From NCBI RefSeq assembly GCF_910592395.1, contig NC_088314.1, forward strand, positions 64,001 to 124,000: a stretch of 60,000 nt of DNA, given 5' to 3'. The notes under the pieces are model-generated. The model made no database searches. It saw only the letters and a program-made list of their open reading frames with translations, and had not been told where the DNA came from. Below, piece by piece: positions 42,301-57,300 of the stretch. Made by a program: the position numbers and the translations under genes. The DNA is from Lineus longissimus. Lineage: Eukaryota; Nemertea; Pilidiophora; Heteronemertea; Lineidae. Position 1 is the first letter of the stretch; every line of letters starts with the position of its first letter.

Positions 42301-45300
42301 GGTTACTGGTTGAATATTACACCTGAGCAAGACTTCCTTTTCAGTCACTTTTTGTCATTTTTGGGTGACTGGTTGACTTCAGATCCCTTTCACCACTTGC
42401 TATCTGCCAATTTGACCCCAGAAAACCTCCACTCCGCAATAAATAAAGATGTTGCCTGCCTTTTTATGCCAAACTCAAGTCCTGCAATGCATACTAATAT
42501 AAGATCGTCATCATGACAACATCCCCTTAAAATTACGGTTGATTGCTCTGAACATGGGGCAATTTCAGGGCTTTTTATACTGATTCTGCACTGAGTTACT
42601 GCAGAGTGCTGGCTGTAGTTGTTGGAACTCCCACGCACAGGAGTTGCCACTTGATCAGTGTTTATCATGGCTCTTTATGAGAAGGTGTCCGGCCTACCAG
42701 CGTTATGTCACATTTATATGAATTCCCAAGTACAAAACACTCACAAGGAAATCCTTTGCACAAAAAACAGCACAAATTATCAACTAGTTGAAAACAGTCA
42801 CATTCTCACCATAAAATATGTAGAAATAAGCAGTCTGATTCAACATTCATAAAGTCAATTGGAAATGAGAGAAGTTTCCAATGCCAGTGCTTTATCAGGG
42901 GGTACTGTGTCAGTACTTGGGAGTGCTGGTTATAAGTATAATAGTGGGAAATCTTGGTGACCAGTACAATCGGTGGGAAATACAAGCTGTTAGCATTGTC
43001 GAAGAGAATTTTGAATTTGTGAGGTTGATTCTGTTTTTGCAGATTTCCAAGCAACACGATATGTTTCAATCACACTAGACCACAACCACATTTCAAACTC
43101 AAAACACTTCAATTTTGCCTTGATTATTAATCAGTCACCTAAGAGCTTGCCAAACAATAGCTGTTTGCGCCAAAAATGATGTAAATTACGAGGAAGAAAA
43201 ATGGACTCCAAGGAAATCCAATCAAATCTTGTGGCGTGAGTTGAATCACACAAGGGTGAGACACTGCAGATAACAAGATTGCAGAATATGGACGCTTCCA
43301 ACTCATGATTTGAACTAGACTTTGATTGATTCTTAAAGGGCAGAACTGGGGGCGGTCTCTTGTGCATTTCCATCCACCACTTTCAGGAGAGATTAATCTC
43401 AGTCGCTGCACAGAGTGAGATGGTTGAATAAGGTAAGGTGGCTTCTGCCGCCTGGAGACATACAAACATGCTGTCACAATCGATGTCAAAGACATCACTA
43501 TACATAGCCATAGAGACATACAGCTAAACAAGTGGTCATTACAAAACCATTAAACCCTAAAATAACACATAGCATAACAATTTGTCAACTTCTATAACTG
43601 AGCATTGATTGGTCACCACCAAGTTATTAATTACTGAACAACAAGAAGGCATGTCTGAGGAGACAGTTCCATTATGGCATATACAATAGTTCCATGGTTC
43701 AATAAGCAAACAGCGGATTTATAAGCCATACTGATCAGGCTGTAATTAGACACTTAGAAACATACTGCATGGTTTGTATGCTGATGAGTCACGGTTCAAC
43801 TGAGGGGTGTGAGTAAGGCTCGTGCCGCATGAAATGTACACTTACACCATGAATGAATAAGTGTTTAAGTCCACATAAAGAATAACTCTACAGACTTATC
43901 AAAGGGTGAAGTCAGCAAGAACCAGGTTTGAGGAATCAATCCTTTTTAATTGTTTCATCTTAGAATGACTCAGCTCGGTGGATCTGGTTAAACCTCTTAA
44001 AGGATCTTTTTTCGCAGCAGACCTCTAAAGGGTAATCCATCATGACATCCACTTGATGTTGCTGACATCAAGTGTTTTTATTGATAATGAATGGTTGGCC
44101 CTTTAATGCACATTCAGTGAAACACTTTGAAGATTTAAGACTTTAGCAAAATATTCCAACGTCTTTTTCATCGCTAATCTCAGAAGGGCAATTCATTACA
44201 TCTCCTTCCAGTAAATTCTTTGCTCATAAAACCTGCAACCTGCATTTGAATGTTTTTAGGTAATTCAAGTGGAGGTAGTTTCTTCACGCCACAGGGATAT
44301 TTAAAACTGTTGGCAAGATAAGAAACACAAGTTTGTTTGTGGTTAGCATATTATTTATAGTTAATTCATGAAACTTGGGTTGTTGGCTGTGTTGCCTGAT
44401 ACACCTCATGTAGGTGGATGATGCGTAGATAACATTTATATGAGGACAACACAGTTTATCAAGATCGCAGTACTTTCTTGTTGGGAGAGACTTGGCCAAG
44501 TCCATCTCATTATCGTCTGCATCTGCTGGCAACATATCAGAGAATCATTGAATGGCAATTTTGTAAACTAAAAATCTTGTCTGTGATTGTGATCACAGTC
44601 TTTTTGCCAAATCTGCCTGAAAAACACATTTTTCCCTCTCCAGGTGAAAGAGCATCAGATCGTCCCAATGGAGGGATCATTGCCATATGAACACAACTGC
44701 TAAATTACTTTTGCTTATTCATTTCAGATAACCAACCTGAGCAAACAATGCTGAGACAGTCCAATTGACACCTGCGAAATATCGATACACAATCCAGACA
44801 TTTTAAACGAACACTTTAAGAGAGTTGATTGTGACAGGAGCCGAGATCTTCCACTTTGAGCGACGTTCATTGTGACCACAACCAGACCATTAGGAAGTAC
44901 ATTACAAATCCTGGCAGCACATGCCGAGGAATAATCATGAGTCTTAATAATAGTAATGGTGAACTGTCCTTTTCATTGAACAGCGGAATCTACTTGTTCT
45001 TAGCTGCTTGATTTCGTGATTGATTTGGGATTAACATATTAATGAAAGTGCACTTTGTGGTCTTGTGGAAAGTCAAGTTTGATGTCTCACCACGACAAAA
45101 GATGCAAGAAGAGACAACTAATGTGCCACTGGGCTCAATGGAAGGAAATGTGAGCGTTCTAAACTAGTGCTTCGATATTAGACACAAACTCATTCTTAAG
45201 GGAGATGAATAGCTAAGTGCTTGAGAAAGGTGAGGGTAAAAGAGCGAGGCGACTAAGGTGGCACTGACTTGCCAAACCTTCATTCCCTGCTAAGCCAACA

Positions 45301-48300
45301 CCAAGCAACTTCAGCTACAGTCAAATCTTTGGCAATGTTCTCTCTCTTCTCTTTTGTGCTCTTGTGTCCCACTTTTACAAGTTCAAATAAAGGATTAAAG
45401 TCCAATTAAAAGATAATCAGAATTCACGATACCCATGCTGTTATGAGAATACTGCCAGTCTCGAATTCACCGGTAATGGAGATTAAAGTTTGACTCTTAT
45501 TCTTTGACACAAAAACAAATTCTTCAAAATGGATTCACATAAAATACTAATGAATCTCACTAACGGGAGCCTGAGGGATCATCCTGACAAGGGAGGACCA
45601 TTCGCAGGGGAAAACCCACTCAAACATCTCATAACAGTCGTCGGTATATACGCCACAGGATTACTGTGCGGGTTCGGAATATTAGGGAATATCTTATCAT
45701 TCATAGTTCTTGGGAAAGACAATAAAAGGTTACCGTTATTTCTCATATTGAGAGCTCTGGCTGTTTCTGACTCCATTTTACTTGCGACGGTCCTGTTTAT
45801 GCAAGTCATGGCGAATTGTTACGAGTTTACAGGTGCATTTCGCAGATTATACCTAATCCGTGGTTACCTAGTTATGTCTGTCTGGCCGTGTATCATGATG
45901 GCCCAGATGAGCTCTGTTTGGTTGACAGTGTTAGTCTCGATCGAGCGCTGGATTGCAGTGTGTCACCCGTTGAGGGCGGGAACAATGTGCACGCTTAAAC
46001 GAGCCCATCTCTCCGTGTTAGGCGTCATGGTCTTCTCAATCTTTTACAATATTCCACGATTTATTGAATATAAACTCGTCGCTACACCTCGCACAACACA
46101 CTCAGAAGATTCGAACAAAAGTTACGACGAGACGTTTTGGAACAATGAAAAGTCTAATTTGGGCTCAAATGATATTTATCGTTACTTATATTGTGCAACA
46201 CTATATTTCCTCATCATTTTCTTAATACCTTTAGTCATGATCACCATTTTAAACGTTCGACTAGTTTATACGATAAAGACAGCCAAACGACAATGGGGTA
46301 ATATGACGAAGCGGATCAAGAAGGAACACAAGATCACCGTCATTCCTGTCTGTATCGTTGTGGTGTTTTACATCTGTGCGACTCCCGCTTTACTAGCTAT
46401 GGTCCTCGATTCAGTTTTTCTGGGAAAACCATTTCTAGATTCCCTAGAATACCAGACTTACATCGTCATATCAAATATGCTTGTCACCCTCAACTCCGCC
46501 GTCAACTTTATCATCTATTGCATGCTGGGAAAAAAGTTCCGTCAGATTCTGTGGGGGATGCTGTGTCCGCGTCGACCGCATAAGGAATATATCACCGCTG
46601 CATCTTTAGTGAGTGTTGATGAAAACATGATGGTCGCTAAGGTGATGTGTGAGAACGCCTCAACGCCATGACAACTACTGAAGGTTGTTGCTTGGAAAAA
46701 CATGCATTAATCAGCAACAATGTATCTTGCTAAGGAGAGAGTAATAGTTTTTGTTTGTGATATTGTGTAAACTGTCTGGTGAACTGGGAACATGTGATTA
46801 GTATACCTTCCTTGTGACAGCTTTATCAGTTTCAATCCTCTATTAATGATATGCACCATCTTTAGATTAGAATATTGTTAAAACAAATTCTACTCAACAA
46901 AATTATTTTTAATCAACCTAAAGTTGCGCTTAGCAGGTTCTATAAGTAATTGCCTGCCCACAACCAAAGACATTTTGTCATCAATATTTCAAGGAGGACC
47001 AGATATGAAATGATATGCAGGGTTTCAGATTACTTGATGTGCACATTACACATCAATCAGTTTATTGGCCTCCAGACACTCAATCCACCATCAAATTGGT
47101 TCAGTTATCAGTAATGCTAAGCCTGTGAAAGCATTCAAAGGGGAAGAATTCTCTCTTTTTCCTTGTCCCACTATCAGTTATGATCCTGAAAAGCAATTAT
47201 AAATCAGTCGCTTGGTGTATCCCTGCCTCGTCAATCTAAACACCCCAAAAGATCATCTGTCAGTCAGACTTGATTGCTAAATCACAAGAGACCTTTTTCA
47301 TATTGTCCAATTAAAACAAGTTATTGATGACCAAATCTGTGTTTCTAAGTGTATGAATCAAGGCCATATAGTAAACACATAGTACAAACTAAAGTCCATT
47401 TCACAAAAACAGCAATCAGATTTCTAATGAAAGTGGCTTCCTGGAAGACTGTATGAACAGGCTTAAGTAGCTTTGACATCCAATCAGTTGGTTTGATCAC
47501 TTCACCCACCAACAGGTGATAAAGTAGGAACATAAAGTACCAGTAAACTCAACATGGCCTACGGACAGCATTCCTCAACCAAAACATGGCAAACCTACGA
47601 TACTGATTCACATGGATGATTTATATTTTTGAAAACAAGACTTTTCACTGGCGATAGATATTGCTATTGCAAGTAGAACCAGATTTTGCATTTCCGAACC
47701 AGAATTCCACTGCAAGCACGTGTCAGCTAACACTTCAAGTTTCAAAACCAGACTTACAATGACTGTTAAAGCACTATGAAGTAATGTGTTTTTGATACTG
47801 AATAGATTAGCTGATCGTCAGTCATGTAATCAACTCCATAAAAACCTACTTGGTCTCACACACTTCAAAAGTTCTCAAAAAACCTGTCTGCGAGGCATAA
47901 ATGATAGGTGCAGGGGAGCTTGTTACGGGATCAAGCCGATCAGCTATACCAATGGTCTCATATTTGCCCTGTATCTGTTTGACAGGTGGGCCTAGAGTAG
48001 ATACAAGCCAAGTGTTCACTCATTCTTGTCGCCTTCTAATGCAGAGTGCAACAATGCATTACCCAATGCACTGATGTGATCTGTGCACAGTCTGCTTTCA
48101 TAGTGGAGGTTCAGGTTTAAAATCGCTTCCCAGTAACTTGTCACTGTGATAGGTCTCCACAGAGGAGCGCTGGGCACAAGTGGACTAAAATGGCCAACAT
48201 TAGGCTTCAAGGAGGCTTGACCTCAGTTAATGTGATATGAGTGGAGATATAATGCGGACCATGTGAGTGGAAAATTGGTCCTTGGGAAGCAACGGATGTA

Positions 48301-51300
48301 ATTAAGACCCCAGTTTGACAAGTCATGAAAACCGGTTCAAATAATCCACTTAACAACCAAGATACATCAATAAGGATATCCTTCCTAAAGACCATCTCAC
48401 ATCTTAAGACAATGTCACATCTTAAGACAATGTCACATCCTACACCAGTTCAGACCTTATAATCCAAGCAGTAATAGAGAAATTCCGCAAGACCATCACA
48501 TAACTCAGTCAGGAATGCCACGGGATTCAATTAATCCCAGCATCCCCTGCCATTCATTCAGCCATCATTTCATTCATGATTGCAACACTAATCCATCTTT
48601 TCTATCCAATGATCTCATCCAAATCTGATCAGTGGTATTTCCATCATAACTTACATGCTGCCTCAGATATTTATGGGAGCAACTAATACTAACGGGAACC
48701 TGGGTGAGAGCTAGCTTGAATATCTCGTATTGTGGAGCATTCCTTGGGTTCTTCCTGAGCAGTCACCGTCACCACTCGTCACCATCATTGCCATAGCTTC
48801 CTTCATCGCCATGCATTTTCTAAACCAATCATACGAGATCATATCACCTATCATACAGCCTTGGCTGATCCAGAGGTCTGAGATAGGGACGGTGTCCTTG
48901 AGAGCGAAGTTTGAACAGTAAATGTACCTAAAACATTGGTCTGTTTTAAAGTTTTTCTCATATAAGGGGTGGAGAGTCCTTGTGGGGATCAGTCAACAGG
49001 AGGTGGATAGTACCACTGTGTCAAAGTTGCAAAAGATTTGGTTCAAATGAGCTTCATACTGTGAACCACTTTGCAGCTTTTACAAGGTGATGGGAAGGTG
49101 CATATTCGTGGGCGGTGAATCCTTGCCTGGGCGATAATCACTGAAACAATAACAACAGAGAGAAATGAAACTAATACCTTTCATGTTGACCAACAAACAA
49201 GACCAGTGTACTCTAGAAGTTCCTCAATCAATGTCAATTACCGAAAATAAAGCGCACTCCGTCACATTCCAAAACAATAGAAGCCCATGAAGTACTATTT
49301 ACTACTGTTTAAACAAATAATGGCAAAACTTTGCTGCCAAATCACACTTCATTCAACATCCTTCATTACAATGAAACATTACAAGTTTCTAAGAGGAAAT
49401 TGAACATGTTGGAAGAACTCAACAAAAGTTTTATCCACTTGCTGGGATGTGATGGCATCAATTCCCATAATCCCCCTCTGCTACCGCACAATCTGGCTTC
49501 ACTTCAACAATAACGTTGGCTGATCTTGTCCGATTTCACCATCAGTTATTATCTATTTTGGTGGCGGTATCTCCTGGGAACTGTAAATAGTCTGTTAGAA
49601 GGTTTCACTCATTCACCTCACCATTGTTGGAAGATTCTTGAAAAGTTCTTTCATAAAACAGGTTTATTTCTCGTGGAGTTATTATTAGTTGCCTGAAACA
49701 GTACATGGTAACTGATACGATTTTTAATCATGCCCATCTTCTCATTGGGCAAAAACAAGCCTACTAGGTTTGTCTTTGAATCAGAGAGAGGGCCGTTTCA
49801 TTACCAAGTTGTCAGACTGACAGTTAAACCATTCAGCAACAATCATTACGACATGTGACTACCATTAACCATCTCTTACCAATTTCACATATCTTCACAG
49901 CTCAAAGTTACGATCATCAAATATTCCTTTATTGTGTTCATATCTCATCAACATTTACTTGCTATTCACAATCTCGAATTTATCAAATCACAATTATTTC
50001 TATAAACGATCATTCACTTCTGTCATTATTTTCTCAACACTCATACATTTACCATCAAATCATCATCAACATCACCACTATCACCATCATCGTCATCGTT
50101 GTTGTTGTCATCATCCCCTTCCCCATCATCATCATCATCATCATCACCATTATCATTGTCATCACTATTATAAACACCACCATCATCATCATCATCAACC
50201 TCAACACCATCTCCATCATCATCGTCATCGTTATTGTTTTGACCATCATCATCATCAACTTCAACACCATCTCCATCATCATCATCATCGTCATCATTAT
50301 CGTTTTGACCATCATCATCATCAATCTCAACACCATCTCCATCATCATCATCATCGTCATCATTATCGTTTTGACCATCATCATCATCAACCTCAACACC
50401 ATCTCCATCATCATCATCATCGTCATCATTATCGTTTTGACCATCATCATCATCAACCTCAACACCATCTCCATCATCATCATTATCATCATCATTCTGA
50501 CCATCATCATCATCAACCTCAACACCATCTCCATCATCGTCATCAGCATCATCAGCACTGTCCTATCACTGGCATCATCATCATTCATCTCGGCATCATC
50601 ACTATCATACATCATCTCCAAAACTTCAGTAATTTCACACCAATCAACCATTGTTTGATCGATAGACATCACAGACTTGTCCTACCGTCAAACCACTTCA
50701 GTCCCCTTGCCATTCACTCAGGTGGATAACCATCAGTTCATCATATCTTTCAAGTCAGTAGCTTTTTGGTAAAGCTTTTATCATATCACCAACCCTCTCA
50801 ATCCATTTCATAAACATTTCAAGCTTCATTTTCATTGCATCATCCTACATTGTTTCCAGTATCAATATCATTTTGGTTCAATTCTCTACAATAGCCTGGA
50901 TTTCTCCGTTAGAGCACAGCACAATGACTTGGTCAATCAAAAGACATGATGTCCCGTACCCACATAATGATGCCGATGTGAATGAATTAAATTACTGGTC
51001 AAGGGCACATGACATCATGAAACTTTCACGTTATGATGCACAAAACAATCAGGCCCTCAAATCCCTGATGGATCTCAACTAATTGAGTGGATTTTACAAT
51101 TAGTACATGGTCAAATTCCGCAATTGACTGACACCAAATGCAATCAGACTAATGATGATGGACTTTGAAGACATCACTCAGTCAAGATACAGATATCCCA
51201 AAAATCCATCCCAAAATCCAATCGTTTATAAATTTTACTGGCTTATCAGCATCCAAACCAATTTGCTCACAGCAGCCAGAGAAAAAAAAAATGTGTCGTG

Positions 51301-54300
51301 ATTTGATCACTATTCGACAAGCTTTGCAAACAGAGAAAGCAAGTCAACAGAAAAAAGTTGTCATCATTTGCCGTATGACTTTTTTATTCGGCACTCTGGA
51401 AGTGTAGCCCCATAATTCGATCGAATATTACTATCACATCCTGGCTTCGGATGCCGCCTTATTCTCATCGATTTCATTAATTAATATACACAAGAAGCTT
51501 TATTTCAAATGTCATAGCAAAACCTGAGAGGAAATCAAAACCTAATGAAAGGCTTTTTTCTTCATTGAGTGAAAGATCATTACAGAATGAGAGCTTCCAC
51601 TTGAAACTCTTGGCAGATTGTCTTTCATCAGCATTGGTAAACTCCACATGTCTCACAATGACAAAGAAGAATATAAACACAAGATTTCTACTGGTTTCAG
51701 CACAATGTTTCAAAATCATCACATGATGACAATAAGCAACAAACAACCACTGGTCAGGCATGGACACTACATGTTGGCTTTCTGACCTCTTAGATCAGTT
51801 TGTCACCAGCAGACCATTCCACAACAACTCAGACTGGTTTGATCCAGCTGATCCAAGACAAAGGGTCAAGTCTCATGCGACCAGACCCAGGCATGGATAC
51901 TACATGTTGGCTTTCTGACCTCTCAGATCAGTTTGTCACCAGCAGACCATTCCACAACAACTCAGACTGGTTTGATCCAGCTGATCCAAGACAAAGGGTC
52001 AAGTCTCACATGACCAGACCAAAGCTCCTTCAAATTAAACACCTGGCTTGTATTATTTTGATGTGAATCAAGCTACAATATACTGCAGCCTGATCAATGT
52101 CATAGAAAGTGATTGCAGTTTACTAGTCATTGTTTACATTTATAATTGTTCTCACGTACAGAACCTATGAGGACCCTATGTGCAGAGGCCATGTCATTAG
52201 GACAATACATCACATGCATAAGCTATATTGTATAAATAATGTAGGTGAGGTGAAAACTTTGTGCGAGGTGGACTGAGTATTAAAAGAAGAAATGATTATT
52301 TCCACTTGTGGACAGAACTATATGGATTATACTGACATTTGAATCAATATCAAGAAGAGTGCACCCCAGTTCCACTTGTAAATCTGATAAAGAGTCGTCT
52401 TTAATCAACCGAGGAGGAGAAACAAGGCCAAATCTTTTTTCATAAATGCTGGTGATTGTGTTGTGTTCTTTATATCTGTTGTTTTGAACTTTACTCGCTG
52501 CTTGTACTTGCTCATTAACGTTTCCGCACAATCTTACCACTGATAACAAGGAGGTTTATAATTGCTTTAGCAGCGACTTAGCTGCAGGGCAAATATCTCT
52601 TGTTCATTAGGTTATCTCAGATAGAAGAGCAGAAAACACTCATTGGTACAATACTAGCTGTTCCCTAGCATCTACAAAAGTGTGTCTGGATTTAGCAGTG
52701 TCATCATGGCATTACTAAAACATCCAACAGACCCCTTGACTAAATCAACTAGGATCCATGAAGCACCTTTAGGTTTTATTTCTTGCAGAAATGCAACAGA
52801 ATTTATATGTTGGTTTTGTGAGAGAAACATGAAATCTGTAAAGGCTGTGTGATAAGCTGAAACAAAGCAAACAGCTAGACATGCTACTTTTAAGGGACGG
52901 CTTGTTACGAAATGTATTAGTAATATATAATCTCATAGAAATAATGGATTGTAAATATAAACCTAGAAATGTAAATATTTGGAAATAAACTATGATGTTA
53001 AATAATAATCTTTTTGTTATCGTCTGCCTGAGCATGATTGAGTTGTGTCGTTTCATTGATGGAGGTTAATCTATAATCTATAGAGCCCTCTATGAATGAG
53101 AGGTTGTACCAAAATATCATCTGAAACAGAAAGCCGAGAGTTATCTCCATGACAGATGATCTTCCGACTATACCTATGGACAAGCCTCGATAAACCTCAA
53201 ATCACTCCTACCTCATTTTCGTCTCCACTATCAACAATCCAGGCGGCTTGGTACTCTGACGTGCCTTTTGGTACTCGTTTCACAACAGCCTTGTTTTTCT
53301 GGGCAGCTGGAAGGGAAGCACAGGCAAATGTGACAACATCAATTTCATTTTTCCCAAACATAAATTCTATGTTGGAGGCCGGGACGTAAAGTTTATGTTA
53401 GATCAACGTAGATTCTCTATTACGGAAATTTGTTCTCCAAAATTGCGAAAAAAACATGAATTTTAAAAATGATTTTTTTTGTTTTTTCATGAAAATTTTT
53501 GAAATACTTCCAAAAAAATTTTGAAACCCCCAAAACAATTTGTGCTCAAAAACACATTTTTCTCACAAAAACACATTTTTATCAGAAGTCAGCGCTCTCA
53601 AATACTCTGCTTCAGCCTTGCCTGACACAGCCACCTACTGCAGCTGAGATTTGATAACTGGCTGAGCCGTCACTCACCATCAGCTTCTGCCAGTTCCTCC
53701 TCCGTAGGCCATGTTTGTTCCCCCTCCATAGGATCTGGGATCACCTCACACTGTAACGACTCCTGTTGGCCACGATCAGCTCGTTCTAACACACGAATGC
53801 TGCTTTCTCCAAACTCGCTCATTTCAACATCCTATCAATGAAACAGTCCTGGACAGGTCAAACCTAATAGCTGAAGCAACACCAATTCTGAATGAGACCT
53901 CATTTATAGATTTGGTATTGATCTTGGTGGCCAAAAGAATTACCTCATCAGCCACACATGCCAACTTGTAACCATGAGGAGCAGACACAGGCAAATGTGC
54001 CAAACAGAAATTTTATGAAAATCTGTGAGTCTGAACTGGATCTGTAAGTCTGAATTTACGTTGGAACATTACAGATTTTGTTGGAAACTTTTTTCTCAGT
54101 CATGAATATTGGGCACTATTCCCTGTGTCTAAAACCTTGATTTTGTCTATGCCACCCTATATCCTTCAAGGCAGTTTCGTGAACTTACCCCTGCAGCCTA
54201 AAATAGAAAACAGACTGAATACTGACCATAGCTGTCTTTCCTTTCTTCTTGCTGTCATTGAGGGGGTAGGGGTCATCTGGAGCATCTATCTGGGACATTT

Positions 54301-57300
54301 GAAAGTCTCCCCACCCCGGGATATGCACGAGACCATTCACTGATAATGCCTGACCTCGGACAAAGCCACTCACTTTCAATGTAACTAGGTCCTGGAAGAA
54401 AAAGCAAAATCATGTGTTGTTTGGTTGATGGAGTTTGGTGCAGTTTAGGAATGGAGTAAACACACCCCTGATGAGAAAGTGACTCACTGAATTAAACCAG
54501 GGTGATCTACCCAAGTTGAGCTAGCATGCGACTCTCAAATCACAGAAAACAAGCAACAAGTTTTAATGCCAAACGGGCAATATGATTCATTCATAGGCCT
54601 CCTTTAACATCAAATAAACAGCAAAACATTTACCGAATTCTCGGTTGGTTCAGAAGTGACCTCCTCTGCTAGCATGTGCGGTCGCTTATCACGTAAATAA
54701 AGTGGGGCCATTTTCAGACTGCCGAGTTGGCGGAGAACGAGAATGCCTTCTTGGTCTGTGTCAAGGTTGTGAACTTTGTCTTTGGGGAATCTGGAAAGAG
54801 AAAAATGAGTTAATTGATGTCCCATCATGACTGAAACCTCACGTTAAAGAGTAAGTAGATTGGAGCTGCTCTGCTCTTCATTGAGTATTTAAAATGACAC
54901 AGAAACTTCTGAGCAGATATCAGGTTGCATATGTTTATGCCTAGGCTTAGAGCGAGTATTAAACCAAACCCCAACCATCTTTTTCATCATGGGCCAGCAC
55001 AGCTTTTTCCATATACATTGGCCTCTTGGGCCACTTCCACAGCTGGGAACATAAGTCTACATCACTCACCTCTTTTCAATACACTTCTGTAGCAACTTCT
55101 TGATCTCCGTATGTTTCTTCAGTGGTAAATCTTTGAGGCCATGCACAGCGTGAACACAAGCAGGGAGACCCTGGGCAAACAGACAAGAAAGGCAGTACTC
55201 GCCATAACTATCCATGCCCTCACTTGGCGAGTGTAGGAACAACAGAAAGTCAGCCACCTTTGCTGCATCCAACATGGCATACAGATCACCAGAAGGAGGC
55301 GCTGTGAAGGAGAATCTCTGCTTGAACCTTGGAACACTGAAACAATAAAAAGAGGTTCCTGGCCATGTGTACCTTGATTTCTACAGAAAGGTTTCTTGAT
55401 TAGGGTGGGGAGCTGAGACTGTGTACAGTATTGAGTGCAAGATGAAAAGTGACATTTCATCTCATTTCAGATGTTACATTTTTGGGTACCACTACCGAGT
55501 ATTTCAAACTTACCTGAGGTGAGATATTCCCAATGCATTAGTGATAGTTGTAGCAGCACCATCGCAGCCATTCAGTAGAGCAATCACTTCATTGGTGTCC
55601 AAGCCATCACATAGAGGGATTACAACCTGGAACACACAAATACTCATACACAAGTTCGCCTGTAGGCTTTTTTTCGAAGCAAATGTCCACAACCTTTTGT
55701 GCTGCTGTGCGAAAACTATCGGAACAATTTCACAAAAGTCTGATTGCCTTACATCTATTTGTGGGACCAAATACAGTTCTGGGTTAGAGCTTTGCATATG
55801 AAGTAAAAAGAATTCATCTTCATTTGAGCCCTGTGATGATTTAAGGCAGCAGCCGTGAAGAAAAGACTTGTAAAAAAACTAAGGGATCACATGTGCAACT
55901 CCACAATGATACTAAATACATAAGGATAAGGAGAGCTTTGTGATGTCTACTCTGGGTAGTGACTTATACAGAATAGCCCATTCTCCTTTAGAAGACAAGT
56001 GAAGACTTCTCCTGACTTTGATTGCCGTACATTAGTTGTGACCATAGCTGTGGGTTGAAAGATTGCAGCAATTCCAACATCTTGAACAAGACTGTAACAT
56101 GACGGTACTTATCGTAGTTTTCACTTACAACTAAGAAAGGAGGGCTGTCAGTACCACCTCTGCTCCTCTTTTTATTCAGCGCTTCGTCTCTCTTCAGCCT
56201 CCTATGTTGCTGTGCCTGCATCCAATTGAAAATGTTACTCTGGATGCATCCATAATATCCTTACTAAAAAATCTGACTACAGACATCACAATTACGGACC
56301 AATCTGCGCTGGCTAAGCAGTAGATAACAAAAGAAGCCGAGTATATGCCCAATTTGCATCCTCCCAAACAAGTTATACCTCACCATGACCTTGATACAGG
56401 CAGTGGGAGCTTGTCATTACAGGGCCTTGTGTGTCGAGATCATATGGCAGCATTAGTTGGCCGTTGAGAATATCATGAGATCATACCCCGCCGGATGAGT
56501 GGAATACTAACCTGGTTCCTTCTCTCTTGACGGCTCAGGGCGATCTTTCCCTTTTTACTGAGGGTTTTTATCGACACACGGCCTGAAAGTGAAATAAAAA
56601 TACATTAACTGATAAGCCTTAACTGTCTGAGGGGCATCATTAACAAGCCATTTTTATGAGCGAGGACCAAGAAACGATTTTTTTATACCTGGTTAAAATT
56701 TACAATCCCCGATCGGAAATGACGTAGTTTGATCGCATTCAACTATAAATCCATTGAACAGTGGTGCTTCGTTAGTCAACCGATGACCTTTTTTTGGGGT
56801 GTGATCGGGGATTGTAAACTCGTTCCCTTGGACTTGGAGTCAATTGAACTCACCTAACAAAACTCAACAATGATGTCATTGGTCAATGAGCATGAATAAA
56901 GGAAATGACAAAACATTCAATCAAGGGCCAGAAAACACTACATACTGCTACAGTGATTTCAATCAATCATTGATTTTGAACTCAACAAAGAAACTATAAT
57001 TGACTATTGTCAACCAAATAGGGTATAGACGGCATATTGTTTGGAAGACAGGGTTATGCCTGGTTGGCTGCAGCCAATTGATTGTACATTTGAAAAGACA
57101 TAAGATGATTGGCAGTCGTCACTCACTCACTGCACTTTCTTGGATTGTCAAGAGTGAATAGACATGGGGTGGGTCTAGGTGGAGTACAATTGGGCCAATT
57201 GTGACAGTCAGCCAACCAGCAACACACACTACTCAGACTGAACATTCAGCCTGAAAGGAGGGCCTTGGCTGGAGGCAAGGGTGTGAGGCTGTCTGCTAGT

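Larger units (their letters stand above)
9359..53211 (-). other. Giant intron 9 of TSR1 (43.9 kb)
   Basis: The donor is GAG|GTAGGA at 53211 and the acceptor TTGCAG|GAT at 9359, both phase 0. The intron is more than 40 times longer than any other in the gene. It contains an opposite-strand GPCR gene at 45529-46671, three minisatellites, a CAT-rich satellite and several fold-back elements, listed separately. The remaining sequence shows only short scattered reading frames without recognisable homology. An assembly join cannot be excluded from sequence alone, but phase and protein completeness favour a real intron. Confidence 0.85.

Noticed and set aside
49855-50729. Stop-free frames of 205-267 codons on both strands
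   Set aside because: They are translations of the CAT/ATC satellite in different frames (Ile-, His- and Met-rich) with no domain.
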